From Anaerolineae bacterium (GTDB lineage: Bacteria; Chloroflexota; Anaerolineae; Aggregatilineales; Aggregatilineaceae), in the NCBI GenBank assembly GCA_018432315.1, contig JAHDLB010000004.1, forward strand, positions 1 to 64,000: a stretch of DNA of 64,000 bases, read 5' to 3'. Positions 33,616 through 47,212 of this stretch are shown one piece after another. Position 1 is the first letter of the stretch, and each line of letters opens with the position of its first letter. The position numbers were made by a program, and so were the translations under genes. Under the pieces are notes generated by a model. That model saw nothing but the letters and a program-made list of their open reading frames with translations, had not been told where the DNA came from and did no database searches.

Positions 33616-36459
33616 TCACTGGTACCGTAGAATCTGCGCGACGGTCTTGCGCGCGGCGGTGATGGATGGGTAGAGCGTGGCGCTGGTCGTGATCAGCAGC
33701 ATGCCGATCAGTCCCACCAGCGGCGCCCGCGACGTATACTCGAACACGATCACCCCGCTGAACGGAACCGACGCGATCAGGATTTTGCCGAGCAGGTAGC
33801 TGAGCGGCAGCCCGGCCAGCCACGCCGCCAGCCCCACCAGCACGCCCTCCAGCCAGAACTGGATCAAGATGGCACCGGACGACGCCCCGACCGACCGCAT
33901 CACGCCGATCTCGCGCTGGCGCTCGAAGACGCTGATCGAGGCGATCGTCAGCAGGCCGATGCCGCCGACCACCGCCATCAGCAGCGAGGCGGCCCCCATC
34001 ACCACGCCGACGCTCAGCAGAGTCTGCGTGACACGGTTAGTGAATTCTTCCTGGTTGCGATAGACGGGCACCGGCGAGGTAAACGTGTTGTTGATCGCCG
34101 GGTTCGCCAGGTCGATGTAAATCGTGCGGGGCTTGATCTCGGAATAGTCGAGCTGGGTGAGGGAGGCCAGCGCGTACCAGTGCATCGCGATCACCGCCGG
34201 CTGGTCGGATTCCAGCAGATCGGGCGGCACCTGCCGCGCGACGAGGCTCAGCTCCTGGGGGTTCACGTCGACGATTTCCAGGATCGGGTAGGTGCGGCTC
34301 CGGTCTTCGAGCAGGGTGTCGAGCAGCGAGCCGTCGCCGGTGCGCAGGGTGATCTCGTCGCCTTTCGCAAAGCCGCCCGCGTCGGCCACAGCCAGGCTGA
34401 TGATGACGCCCGGCGTGTCCGGATCGAATCTCGAATACAGGAACCGGCCAAAGCGTTCGTCGATGCCGACGGCCCACACGCCGGCTTCCTCGTAAGGATG
34501 GTCGAGACCCTCGATTTCGACCTGAACCCGTTCCCAATAAGCGTTGGGGATGGGCGAGTCGCCCAGGTCGCCGACGAAAGCCGCCAGTTGGTTCCACTCC
34601 ATGAAGGCGGTTTCGATCGGGAAGTCGGAAATGCCGATGATCTCGAATTCGCCCTCTGCCGCGGGGGACTGCAAGCGCAGCGGGTCGCCGACGGTTTTAT
34701 CGAACTGCCCGGCCATCTTCGGCGTGATGACGATGCCGGGCCGGGTGGGGTCGCCGGTCCAGCCGGTGCCCTCGGTCAGCGTCAGGTCGACCAGCTCGGT
34801 CGTGGTGTCGATCCCGGTGACGTAGATCTGCGCGGTTTCGTCGTCCGATTCCGCCTGAAGCATGTCCTGGGACTCGTCGGGCACGACGTTGCGCACCGGC
34901 TCGGTATCCGCCGGTTCTTCCGGCTGCGGGGCGAACACGGCGGTCAGCTCCACCGCGACGCCGGGCCGGATCTCCTGGATCGGCTCCTCGGTAAGCAGGC
35001 TCTGCATCAGGTCGATCACCTCGATGTTGCCGGGATTGACCGACACCGGGTGATCGAGCTTGTTCTCCACGTAGCCCACCACGTCGTTGAGCATGTTGAA
35101 CACGGCGAACATGCCCATGAACGCGGCCACCGCCAGCGTGAGCGTCAGCAGGGTGAGCGCCAGCCGCGCCTTGTGGCGAAAGACGTTGTTGAGCGCCTGC
35201 ACCGTGGTGAGCGGCAGGTGCAAGATCCGCACCACGTAGGGCAGCAGCCCGCGCCCGTAATTGGCCGAGATGCCCTGGTCGGTCATGGCTTCCAGGATGG
35301 AGATCTTCGAGGCGTGGTAGACGGGAATGATCGCGGCCAGCACCGGCACGCCCAGCCCCAGCAACACGCCCAGCCCCAACGCCAGGGGCGGCGGCGACGT
35401 GTCTTCGAGGATGGTGTTGGCGAGCGGGGCGGCGGCCAGCGCGGCCTCTCGGCCCACGATCATCCCCAGGATGGTGCCCGGCACGGTGCCGATCAGCCCG
35501 TAGAGAAACGCCATGCCCAGGTAGATGCGCAGGATGTCCCCCTGCGTGGCGCCCAGGGCTTTCATCGCGCCGATCTGCTGGCGCTGCTCGGAGACGATGG
35601 TGCTGATCACGTTGGTGACCAGGAAGCTGGACACGATCATGGCGACCGTCGCCAGGATCACCAGCACGCGTGAGAACTGCTGCACGGCGACGAGGAGCAC
35701 GTTGTCCTCTGGGTCGGTCAGCAGGTAGAACGCGATGTCGTAGGACGTGCCCTCGCTGAGCGTCTTGCGGAACGACGACTGCTGGCGGGCCGTTGCATAG
35801 GTATCGAACCGCGCGTAGATCGAGCTGAACCCCGCAAAGCCCACGATCTCCTGGGCGTCGGCGTAGGTGGCATACACGCTGTTCGAGCCGTCGTCGCCGC
35901 CCATATACATATAGGGCTGGAACGTGATCCCGACGACGCGCATCTCGTACTCGCCGAAGCCGTTGCGCAGGGCGATCAGCGTGTCGCCGATGTCCAGGTG
36001 ATAACGGTCGGCCATGCGCTGCTCGATGGCGATCTCGCCCTGGCCCTCGACCGGGTAGCGGCCCCGCAGCAGGCGCAGCGGCTCCAGCCTGATCGCCTCC
36101 AGCGGCTCGGAGGAGGCGTAAATCTGGCCGGTCCGGACGGTGTCCTCGCCGAGCAGACGCCACTTGAACTCGTAGACGGCCTGGCCTTCGATCGCGGTAA
36201 CGCCCGGCTGCACGCGCAGCAGTTGGAGCACGGAGCTGTTGTCGATGCGCGCGCCGCGCGGCGTTTCGACGAACAGGCGCATCATCGCCATTTCTTCGGG
36301 GACGAGGTCTTTTTCGAGCTGGTTGCTGACGAGCTGGCCCATAGTCGTCATGGCGACGACGCCCAACACGCCCACGAAGACGCTTAACGTAACCAGGGCA
36401 GTCCGGCGTTTGCGCGCCGTGATGTCCCGAAAAATCTTCAGGTTACGCGTTCTGAGCAT
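33616..36459 (-). CDS. Large MacB/FtsX-type ABC transporter permease
   Basis: 947 aa with two FtsX/MacB-type permease modules. Each has an extracellular (MacB-PCD-like) domain and membrane helices: an N-terminal helix (TALVTLSVFVGVLGVVAM), a three-helix block around 270-390 with the QRQQIGAMKALGATQGDILRIYLGMAFLYGLIG motif, and a second block at the C-terminus with RQREIGVMRSVGASSGAILIQF. Members drive lipoprotein trafficking, peptide export or cell-wall signalling using an ATPase partner. No ATPase gene is adjacent, which is unusual. AAGG precedes the start. The substrate is unknown. Confidence 0.9.
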   Translation of the reverse strand: MLRTRNLKIFRDITARKRRTALVTLSVFVGVLGVVAMTTMGQLVSNQLEKDLVPEEMAMMRLFVETPRGARIDNSSVLQLLRVQPGVTAIEGQAVYEFKWRLLGEDTVRTGQIYASSEPLEAIRLEPLRLLRGRYPVEGQGEIAIEQRMADRYHLDIGDTLIALRNGFGEYEMRVVGITFQPYMYMGGDDGSNSVYATYADAQEIVGFAGFSSIYARFDTYATARQQSSFRKTLSEGTSYDIAFYLLTDPEDNVLLVAVQQFSRVLVILATVAMIVSSFLVTNVISTIVSEQRQQIGAMKALGATQGDILRIYLGMAFLYGLIGTVPGTILGMIVGREAALAAAPLANTILEDTSPPPLALGLGVLLGLGVPVLAAIIPVYHASKISILEAMTDQGISANYGRGLLPYVVRILHLPLTTVQALNNVFRHKARLALTLLTLTLAVAAFMGMFAVFNMLNDVVGYVENKLDHPVSVNPGNIEVIDLMQSLLTEEPIQEIRPGVAVELTAVFAPQPEEPADTEPVRNVVPDESQDMLQAESDDETAQIYVTGIDTTTELVDLTLTEGTGWTGDPTRPGIVITPKMAGQFDKTVGDPLRLQSPAAEGEFEIIGISDFPIETAFMEWNQLAAFVGDLGDSPIPNAYWERVQVEIEGLDHPYEEAGVWAVGIDERFGRFLYSRFDPDTPGVIISLAVADAGGFAKGDEITLRTGDGSLLDTLLEDRSRTYPILEIVDVNPQELSLVARQVPPDLLESDQPAVIAMHWYALASLTQLDYSEIKPRTIYIDLANPAINNTFTSPVPVYRNQEEFTNRVTQTLLSVGVVMGAASLLMAVVGGIGLLTIASISVFERQREIGVMRSVGASSGAILIQFWLEGVLVGLAAWLAGLPLSYLLGKILIASVPFSGVIVFEYTSRAPLVGLIGMLLITTSATLYPSITAARKTVAQILRYQ

Positions 36460-36545
36460 GTGGTGAAACCTTGGCCAGATGCTGGCACCTTGCGGCCATC
36501 ATGTACGGATGTGGACACCCCCCCGGGCGCGAGATAGGTCCTTCT

Positions 36546-36551
36546 ATTATA
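36546..36551 (-). promoter_or_regulatory. -10 element upstream of the FtsX-like permease
   Basis: Minus-strand TATAAT preceded by a T-rich stretch inside an AT-rich island at about 36540-36620, the only such region for kilobases. No good -35. Short frames here (36471-36709) look non-coding. The remainder of 36460-36685 holds nothing else recognisable. Confidence 0.4.
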
Positions 36552-36685
36552 AACAAAAAATGGATAAATGCGGTATGGAAAATAGTATTTATTCATTCAT
36601 TATTCGGAAATCTCGTCGCCGCGCTGCCCCGGCGGCTGAGGTCTATCCCCACGGCTCCCCGCACGCTTCACTGATCACGATCATA

Positions 36686-36714
36686 ACCAAAACCGCCCTA
36701 CCTGGGTAGGGCGG
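36686..36714 (-). terminator. Terminator of the acyl-CoA mutase gene
   Basis: CCGCCCTACC (36693-36702) and GGTAGGGCGG (36705-36714) form a perfect 10-bp stem. On the minus strand it is followed by TTTTGGTT, a short U-rich run, 25 bases after the mutase stop. Confidence 0.8.
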
Positions 36715-36739
36715 CACATGTGGCGCGGGCTGAGTGAGG

Positions 36740-38413
<1,674 letters not shown>

Positions 38414-38547
38414 GGTTGCTGCTGCCCACCTGATTCACTAACCACAGAGAACACAGCGATCACAGAGGTTTTCCCCGTGGTGAAACGTAACTCTATGATA
38501 CCCGATGCAGGCCGAGTTATCAGTTATAACCCTCACGTCAAACGACG

Positions 38548-38760
38548 TTACGCGTCAGATCGCGGGCGCGGGCGCCGGGCCGCGCGGGGCGGCTCGACCA
38601 CGTACACCGTGTTGCAGATCTTGCAGTGGATCACGTCGCCGGGGCGGTTGCCGCCGCGCGGCTGGCAGCCATCGACCGTGCAGTCCCAGTGATACGCCCC
38701 GCAGACGAAACACCCGCCGAGCAGGTCTTTGGAGTCGGAAATCAGGATCATCTGGCTCAT
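38548..38760 (-). CDS. Small Cys-rich (zinc-ribbon-like) protein
   Basis: 70 aa. Cys pattern CFVC, CTVDGC and CKIC, enough for one zinc knuckle plus extra Cys, then a basic Arg/Pro tail (RRPRPRSD). AGGGG precedes the ATG. It could be co-transcribed with the mutase gene 134 bases downstream, but that gap holds only an ACCACAGAG-type direct-repeat-like sequence near 38440-38470. Function unknown. Confidence 0.6.
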   Translation of the reverse strand: MSQMILISDSKDLLGGCFVCGAYHWDCTVDGCQPRGGNRPGDVIHCKICNTVYVVEPPRAARRPRPRSDA

Positions 38761-38847
38761 GGGGATCCCCTGTGGGCTGGCCGGGCGTCACGTCACACCC
38801 AGAGTGTACGGCATTCTTCCGGCGCGGTGCAAAAGGCGCGGCCATGT

Positions 38848-38876
38848 TTGGACGTGTGCGGGCGCTAGGCTATAAT
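38848..38876 (+). promoter_or_regulatory. Promoter of the carboxylase gene run
   Basis: TTGGAC (38848-38853), 17-base spacer, perfect TATAAT (38871-38876). The ATG at 38885 is only eight bases past the -10, so the transcript would have almost no leader. Confidence 0.65.
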
Positions 38877-38884
38877 GCTGCGCA

Positions 38885-39340
38885 ATGGTCGGCTTATCTC
38901 GTCGCTTAAGGCCCTGGAGCCTGCTGCTGCTCACTCTGATCGTCCTGTCGATCGGGGTCTATAACGCGCTCCTGGCGCTGGATCACCTGCGGCACGCGGA
39001 CCACTACCGCGCCCTGGGCGTATCCTACCCGCCGCTACTGCGGGCCGGGCTGGCGTTGGTCTGGAGTGTGGTGCTGCTGGCGACGGGGGCCGGGCTGTGG
39101 AATCGCCGTCCCTGGGCGCGCCGCTGGCTGGCCGTCGTGCTGAGTAACTATGGCGCGTTTGGCGTGTTATGGATGATCGTATTTGCCCGTTCCGATTTCG
39201 CCAGGGAGCGTATCGCGTTTCAGGCTGCGGTGACGGCGCTGCTGGTCGGCCTGGTGACATGGTTCATGCGTTGGGGCCGCGTCCGCGCTGCGTTCGACGT
39301 GACATCATCGCAAACTAATCCCGGAGAAGTGCCCGAATGA
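38885..39340 (+). CDS. Four-helix membrane protein, unknown
   Basis: 151 aa with four hydrophobic segments (about 10-30, 52-74, 83-102, 112-128) and short basic loops. It starts eight bases after a TATAAT, suggesting a leaderless message. Its TGA overlaps the ATG of the carboxyltransferase gene (ATGA at 39337-39340), so the two are co-translated. I do not recognise the family. A role in anchoring or supporting the carboxylase is only suggested by context. Confidence 0.75.
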   Translation: MVGLSRRLRPWSLLLLTLIVLSIGVYNALLALDHLRHADHYRALGVSYPPLLRAGLALVWSVVLLATGAGLWNRRPWARRWLAVVLSNYGAFGVLWMIVFARSDFARERIAFQAAVTALLVGLVTWFMRWGRVRAAFDVTSSQTNPGEVPE

Positions 39341-40896
39341 CCCGAAACCATCCCAAGATCGAACAGCTCAACGACATGCGTCTGCGCAGCGTGGCAGGCG
39401 GTGGCCCGCAGCGCGTCGAGAAGCAGCACCAGTCCGGCAAGCTCACCGCGCGCGAGCGGCTCGACCTGATGCTCGATCCCGGCAGCTTTCGCGAGATCGA
39501 CGCGTTCGTCGTCCAGCGCGAGCGCAATTTTGGCATGGATGACCCGGACAAGCAGTTTTTGGGCGACAGCGTGATCACGGGGTGGGGCACGATCAACGGG
39601 CGGCTGGTGTACGTCTACGCCCAGGATTTCACCGTGATGGGCGGCTCATTGAGCGAAGCCCACGCCGAGAAGATTTGCAAGGTCCTGGACATGGCGATCA
39701 AGAACGGCGCGCCCGTGATCGGCCTGAACGATTCCGGCGGGGCGCGGATTCAGGAGGGCGTCGTCAGCCTGGGCGGCTACGCGGACATCTTCCTGCGCAA
39801 CACGCTCGCCAGCGGGGTCGTCCCCCAGCTCAGCGTGATCATGGGGCCGTGCGCGGGCGGCGCGGTCTACAGCCCGGCGCTGACCGACTTCATCTTCATG
39901 GTCAAGGACACGTCCTATATGTTCGTGACCGGCCCGGACGTGGTCCGCACGGTGACGCACGAGGACGTCAGCTTTGAGGAGCTGGGCGGCGCGATGACGC
40001 ACAACGCGCTCAGCGGCGTGAGCCACGTGGCGGCCAACACCGAGGAAGACGCCCTGTTTCTGATCCGCGAGATCCTGGGCTACATGCCGCAGAACAACAT
40101 GGAAGACCCGCCCTTCGAGCCGACGAAGGACGATCCGCTGCGCACCGACGAGGCGCTCAACGACATCGTGCCCGACGATCCCAGCAAGCCCTACGACGTC
40201 AAAGAGGCGATCAAGCTGATCGTCGACGAGGGCCGCTTCTTCGAGATTCACGAGCATTTCGCGCAGAACATCGTCGTCGGGTTTGCGCGGCTGGGCGGGC
40301 ACAGCGTCGGCATCGTCGCCAACCAGCCGGCGGTGCTGGCCGGGGTGCTCGACATCAAGGCCAGCGAGAAGGCGGCCCGCTTCATCCGCTTCTGCGACGC
40401 GTTCAACATCCCGATCATCACGTTCGAGGACGTGCCCGGTTTCATGCCCGGCACCGATCAGGAGCACGGCGGGATCATCCGCTCCGGCGCCAAGCTGTTG
40501 TACGCCTACTGCGAGGCGACGGTGCCCAAGATCACGGTCGTGACGCGCAAGGCGTACGGCGGCGCGTACTGCGTGATGAACAGCAAGCACATCCGCAGCG
40601 ACCTGAACCTGGCCTGGCCGACCGCCGAGCTGGCCGTGATGGGGCCGGACGGCGCGGTGAACATCATCTTCCGGCGCGAGCTGGCCGAGGCCGAGGACCC
40701 GGTGGCGCGCAAAGCGGAGCTGGTGCAGGAATATCGCGACCGGTTCGCCAACCCCTACGTCGCCGCCGCGCGCGGGTACATCGACGACGTGATCGTGCCG
40801 TCCGAAACGCGCCCGCGCCTAATCAACGCGCTGGAAATGCTGCAAAACAAGCGCGACACCAACCCGCCCAAGAAGCACGGCAACATCCCGCTGTAG
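39337..40896 (+). CDS. pccB: Acyl-CoA carboxylase carboxyltransferase (propionyl-CoA carboxylase beta type)
   Basis: 519 aa, normal for PccB/AccD5-type beta subunits. It transfers CO2 from carboxybiotin to propionyl-CoA (or acetyl-CoA). Conserved blocks: [67 protein letters not shown] and the second oxyanion loop [15 protein letters not shown]. It is co-transcribed with a biotin carboxylase two genes downstream. The nearby methylmalonyl-CoA mutase makes propionyl-CoA the probable substrate. Confidence 0.95.
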   Translation: MTRNHPKIEQLNDMRLRSVAGGGPQRVEKQHQSGKLTARERLDLMLDPGSFREIDAFVVQRERNFGMDDPDKQFLGDSVITGWGTINGRLVYVYAQDFTVMGGSLSEAHAEKICKVLDMAIKNGAPVIGLNDSGGARIQEGVVSLGGYADIFLRNTLASGVVPQLSVIMGPCAGGAVYSPALTDFIFMVKDTSYMFVTGPDVVRTVTHEDVSFEELGGAMTHNALSGVSHVAANTEEDALFLIREILGYMPQNNMEDPPFEPTKDDPLRTDEALNDIVPDDPSKPYDVKEAIKLIVDEGRFFEIHEHFAQNIVVGFARLGGHSVGIVANQPAVLAGVLDIKASEKAARFIRFCDAFNIPIITFEDVPGFMPGTDQEHGGIIRSGAKLLYAYCEATVPKITVVTRKAYGGAYCVMNSKHIRSDLNLAWPTAELAVMGPDGAVNIIFRRELAEAEDPVARKAELVQEYRDRFANPYVAAARGYIDDVIVPSETRPRLINALEMLQNKRDTNPPKKHGNIPL

Positions 40897-40905
40897 GCAC
40901 CCGCG

Positions 40906-41100
40906 ATGACCGGCGATCCGTCCCCCACGCAGATGCACCCCCGCCGCCGCTGGCCGGTCGGGCTGGCGACGCTGGCCGGGCTGGTGATCGGGGCGGTGGC
41001 CGGTGTGCTGGCCGGATCGCTGCCGGTCGGGACGGCGGCGGGGACCGGGCTGGGCGTGGCGGTGGATTCCGTGATTCATTACCTGGCCGAAAGGCGTTGA
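40906..41100 (+). CDS. Tiny membrane protein between carboxylase genes
   Basis: 64 aa: basic N-terminus (HPRRRWP), one or two Gly/Ala-rich hydrophobic helices (VGLATLAGLVIGAVAGVLAG), and a short soluble tail. The ribosome site is weak. Gaps of nine bases to the beta-subunit gene and one base to the next gene support its reality. Function unknown. Confidence 0.6.
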   Translation: MTGDPSPTQMHPRRRWPVGLATLAGLVIGAVAGVLAGSLPVGTAAGTGLGVAVDSVIHYLAERR

Positions 41101-41101
41101 T

Positions 41102-41671
41102 GTGAGTGACAACCGCCCGTCTGACGTCCAAAACGAGAACGAGACCCCAGCCGCGCCGGTTCGCCCGCAGCGGTGGCTGGTCGCCCAGGCGAGCGCCCTG
41201 CTGGAAACGGTGGCGGCGACGAATGTCGCCTGCTATGGCAGCGGCGGCGTCCCGCGCTACGGCGTCGACGCGCCGCCCCGGCAGCCCAAAGACGCCTCGA
41301 CGCTGTGCGCCGAGTTGATGCTGCGCAGCCCCCAGGGCGAGACCCGGCTGGCCTGGATCGACCTGGACCTGGAGCCGGTCCAGCATTCGGACCGGCAGGT
41401 CGTCTGGGGCGCGTATGACTCCGCGCGGCGGCTCCAGGTGCTGTGGGTGTGGGACTTCTACCGGATTCTGAGCCACATCGTGCTGCGGGGCGGGCTGCCG
41501 CCTACGCCGGACGAGACGCTCGATCCGGCATGGCAAACGACGCTCGACGCGCTGCGCGCCGCCGCGCCCGGCGACCAGGTCGAGATCAAGGTGCAGTCCG
41601 CCTGTGGGAACATCCACCAGCAGCACACGCTCGACCGCCCGGCGGCGGAGTGGGCGCCGGAGACGCGCTGA
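41102..41671 (+). CDS. Hypothetical soluble protein in the carboxylase operon
   Basis: 189 aa, family not recognised. GTG start with AAGG seven bases upstream, directly after the stop of the small membrane protein gene. Contains a TLCAELMLRSPQGETRLAWIDLDLEP strand pair and a LWVWDFYRILSHIVLRGG helix. No catalytic motif is obvious. Its place between beta subunit and biotin carboxylase suggests a role linked to acyl-CoA carboxylase, as the small epsilon subunits have in Actinobacteria, but it does not look like epsilon. Confidence 0.65.
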   Translation: MSDNRPSDVQNENETPAAPVRPQRWLVAQASALLETVAATNVACYGSGGVPRYGVDAPPRQPKDASTLCAELMLRSPQGETRLAWIDLDLEPVQHSDRQVVWGAYDSARRLQVLWVWDFYRILSHIVLRGGLPPTPDETLDPAWQTTLDALRAAAPGDQVEIKVQSACGNIHQQHTLDRPAAEWAPETR

Positions 41672-41705
41672 TGCGGCTCGACCCGGAGATGACAAAGAGG
41701 AACTG

Positions 41706-43220
<1,515 letters not shown>

Positions 43221-43283
43221 TTGTGGGCGGTCCGGTGACCTGCTGGCGCTTCACGGGCCACCATCCCCAGGGGGACAAACAGC

Positions 43284-44363
43284 ATGGCGCAGAGTTTCGA
43301 ACCGAAAAAACTGTTGAGCCTGAACAGCCTGCTCGCTTTCGGCGTGCTGGCGGTGATCTTGCGGCTGTCGGATGGCGGTGACGTGGCGATCTTCGCGACC
43401 TCGGCGCTGGCGATCATCCCGCTGGCCGGGCTGATCGGGACGGCGACCGAGGAGATCGCCGCGCGCACCGGGCCGCAGATCGGCGGGCTGCTCAACGCGA
43501 CGCTCGGCAACGCGGCGGAGCTGATCATCACCATTTTCGCCCTGCGCGAAGGGCTGCTCGAGCTGGTCCGCGCGTCGATCATCGGCTCGGTGTTGGGCAA
43601 CCTGCTGCTGGTGATGGGCCTGGCGATCCTGCTCGGCGGGCTGAAGAACGGCCTGCAAACCTTCGACCGGCGGGGCGCGACGATGAACGCCACCCTGTTG
43701 ATCCTGGCGTTCATGGCGCTGGCGATCCCGTCGCTGTTCGATGCGACCTTCGTCGAGGAACAGGCGTTTGGCGACGAACTGCTGCTGAGCGAAGGCGTGG
43801 CGATCGTGCTGATCCTGCTCTACGCGGCCAGCATCGTCTATTCGCTGCGCAACACCCACGCGCCGGGCGACGTGAGCGCCCATTTCCACCACGAGCCGCG
43901 CTGGTCGGTGCGGACGGCGATCGGCGTGCTGGCCTTCGCGACGCTGGGCATCGTGGTGATGTCCGAATTCCTGGTCGGGTCCGTCGAGCCGGTGGTCGAA
44001 GAACTGGGCTGGAGCGAGCTGTTCGTCGGCGTGATCATCGTGCCGATCGTCGGCAACGTGGCCGAGCACCTCGTCGCGGTGCAGGTGGCGCTCAAGAACC
44101 GCATGGAACTGAGCATGAGCATCGCGCTCGGCTCCAGCCTGCAGATCGCGCTGTTCGTCGCGCCGGTGCTGGTCTTCATCAGCCTGCTGTTCGACGACAA
44201 GCTGGTGCTGGCCTTCTCGCTGCCGGAGGTGATCGCGCTGGCGGCGGCGTCGTACGTGGCGGCGCTGGTGGCCGAAGACGGCGAGTCGAACTGGTTCGAG
44301 GGGCTGATGCTGCTCGGCGTGTACGTGATCATCGGCTGGGCGTTTTTCCTGCTGCCGCAGTGA
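43284..44363 (+). CDS. Ca2+/H+ antiporter (CAX/ChaA family)
   Basis: 359 aa with 11 hydrophobic helices. The two ion-binding repeats are LGNAAELIITIFAL (first half) and VGNVAEHLVAVQVAL (second half), each with the essential Glu. An acidic/His cytoplasmic loop (APGDVSAHFHHEP) joins the halves. Exports Ca2+ in exchange for protons. AGGGGGA precedes the start. It follows the biotin carboxylase gene by 63 bases and its stop overlaps the hydrolase start. Confidence 0.95.
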   Translation: MAQSFEPKKLLSLNSLLAFGVLAVILRLSDGGDVAIFATSALAIIPLAGLIGTATEEIAARTGPQIGGLLNATLGNAAELIITIFALREGLLELVRASIIGSVLGNLLLVMGLAILLGGLKNGLQTFDRRGATMNATLLILAFMALAIPSLFDATFVEEQAFGDELLLSEGVAIVLILLYAASIVYSLRNTHAPGDVSAHFHHEPRWSVRTAIGVLAFATLGIVVMSEFLVGSVEPVVEELGWSELFVGVIIVPIVGNVAEHLVAVQVALKNRMELSMSIALGSSLQIALFVAPVLVFISLLFDDKLVLAFSLPEVIALAAASYVAALVAEDGESNWFEGLMLLGVYVIIGWAFFLLPQ

Positions 44364-45127
44364 TGAGCCGGACACGGTTTGTCACCTCGCGCGACGGAAC
44401 GCGCATCGCTTATGATGTGTCTGGAAACGGACCATCATTAGTGCTGCTGCATGGCTTCAGCAACAACCGCACGATGATCTGGCACGAGCTCGGTTGGGTG
44501 GATCGGTTGAGCAGCCACTTCCGAGTAATTACCGTTGATTTGCGTGGTTGTGGTGAGAGCGATACCTACGATGATCCGGCTCATTACACCGCGACGCGGC
44601 ACTTAGAGGATGTGCTGGCAGTCGCGGACGCATGTGACGCAAGTGACTTCAGGTTATGGGGATGGTCATTTGGCGCGACGATCGGCACGCATCTGGCCTC
44701 CAGGTCCGACCGCGTGACACGCGCCGTCATCGCCGGAACGTATTTTGGCCCATTGTATACGAGTGAGAGGGTTAATGGCTGGGTGGCGCACACCGAGATG
44801 CTGGCGCGCGCCAAAGCTGAGGGGCGGCTGGATGATCTGACGCCGGGTGAGCGCGATCTGGCTGCGCGGACCGATCTTACGGTTCTGTCGGCGCGCTACC
44901 GGGCTCTATTAGGTTGGCCCCAGGTGGAACCGAAAGAGTTGCGCTGTTCGACTCTGGTCTATTCCGGGACTCGCGATGGCCGGATCGTCGCCGCTCTGAA
45001 CCAACAACAGCCCGACATCGAAGCGGCTGGGATAACGCTGCAACTCTTCGACGATCTGGATCACGCGGGATTGGTAACGGCGGTGAAGGTTATACAGCCG
45101 CACGTTTTGAGCTTTTTAGGTGAATAA
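44363..45127 (+). CDS. Alpha/beta-fold hydrolase
   Basis: 254 aa. Nucleophile elbow GWSFG (Ser), oxyanion loop LLHGFSNNRT, Asp in VITVDLRGCGESD and a C-terminal DLDHAG supplying the catalytic His. Probably an esterase or C-C hydrolase; the substrate is unknown. It starts in the stop of the antiporter gene. Codon use is visibly different from neighbours, with many A/T third positions (TTATGGGGATGG, ATTACCGTTGAT), so this gene may be a recent arrival that was fitted into the operon. Confidence 0.88.
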   Translation: MSRTRFVTSRDGTRIAYDVSGNGPSLVLLHGFSNNRTMIWHELGWVDRLSSHFRVITVDLRGCGESDTYDDPAHYTATRHLEDVLAVADACDASDFRLWGWSFGATIGTHLASRSDRVTRAVIAGTYFGPLYTSERVNGWVAHTEMLARAKAEGRLDDLTPGERDLAARTDLTVLSARYRALLGWPQVEPKELRCSTLVYSGTRDGRIVAALNQQQPDIEAAGITLQLFDDLDHAGLVTAVKVIQPHVLSFLGE

Positions 45128-45178
45128 CGTGTTATAGTAGCCCCTCACGCTATGGATTGGAGACTTGAGGAGAATCTG

Positions 45179-46519
<1,341 letters not shown>

Positions 46520-46617
46520 CGTTCGAGCGGAGCGCGGCGGGCGAATCGCCATGTGAGGCGACTCGCCCGCCGGCGATCACCGCGAGATGGGATAGGCACA
46601 TCGAGGACGAGGCGCGC

Positions 46618-47115
46618 ATGCGATACCAGACGATCATCAACGACGAAACCTTCGACATCGACATCAACGAGGATGGCCGCATTTTCGTCAACGGCGAGGA
46701 GCGGGCCATCGATTTCCGCGTGCTGCGCCAGGGCGAGATGTACTCGCTGCTGCTCGATCACCTCAGCTTCGAGGCCGTGGTCGAGGAGCGCGACGACCTG
46801 TACCACGTGATGATCGTCGGCAGCCTGTACGAAGTGCAGGTGACCGACGAGCGCAGCCGCCGGCTGGCGAGCGCGTTCATGGCCTTCGGCGATTCGGGCG
46901 GCGAGCTGTCGATTCGCTCGCCCATGCCGGGGCTGATCGTCCGCGTGCCGATCGAGCCGGGGCAGGCGGTCGCCAAAGGCGACACGATCATCGTGCTGGA
47001 GTCGATGAAGATGGAGAACGAGCTCAAAGCGCCGCGCGATGGCACCGTCCACATGATCCACGTCGCCGAAGGGGACAACGTCGAGCAGAACAAGGTCCTC
47101 GTCACCATTTCGTAG
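46618..47115 (+). CDS. accB: Biotin carboxyl carrier protein
   Basis: 165 aa. C-terminal biotinyl domain with ESMKMEN (the Lys carries biotin), flanked by SPMPGLIVRVPIEPGQAVAKGD and the GTVHMIHVAEGDNVEQNKVLVTI hairpin. The N-terminal 80 residues form a beta-rich domain of the kind found in biotin subunits of propionyl-CoA and oxaloacetate-type carboxylases. GAGG upstream supports ATG 46618. It serves the separate biotin carboxylase and carboxyltransferase encoded upstream, and ends the gene run before a strong terminator. Confidence 0.93.
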   Translation: MRYQTIINDETFDIDINEDGRIFVNGEERAIDFRVLRQGEMYSLLLDHLSFEAVVEERDDLYHVMIVGSLYEVQVTDERSRRLASAFMAFGDSGGELSIRSPMPGLIVRVPIEPGQAVAKGDTIIVLESMKMENELKAPRDGTVHMIHVAEGDNVEQNKVLVTIS

Positions 47116-47168
47116 GGCGAGCGCGGGACGCCTTTGGGGGAACAAGCGGTATCATCAGGCGGTAGTGT

Positions 47169-47201
47169 CCGGTCGCGAGAGTCAAGGCGACCGGGTTTTT
47201 T
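47169..47201 (+). terminator. Rho-independent terminator after the biotin carrier gene
   Basis: CCGGTCGC (47169-47176) and GCGACCGG (47187-47194) form a perfect 8-bp stem with a 10-base loop, followed by G and six T. The next gene starts only 12 bases later. Confidence 0.9.
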
Positions 47202-47212
47202 ACGGATTCGGG

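Noticed and set aside
36471-36709. Two overlapping short open frames (67 and 76 aa) in the AT-rich stretch before the FtsX-like permease
   Set aside because: They run antisense to the expected promoter and leader, have no ribosome site, no codon bias and low-complexity composition; one ends inside the mutase terminator.
38430-38475. ACCACAGAGAACACAGCGATCA-like repeat that could be a mobile or REP-type element
   Set aside because: Only a single imperfect copy is seen in the window and there is no inverted structure or flanking duplication.
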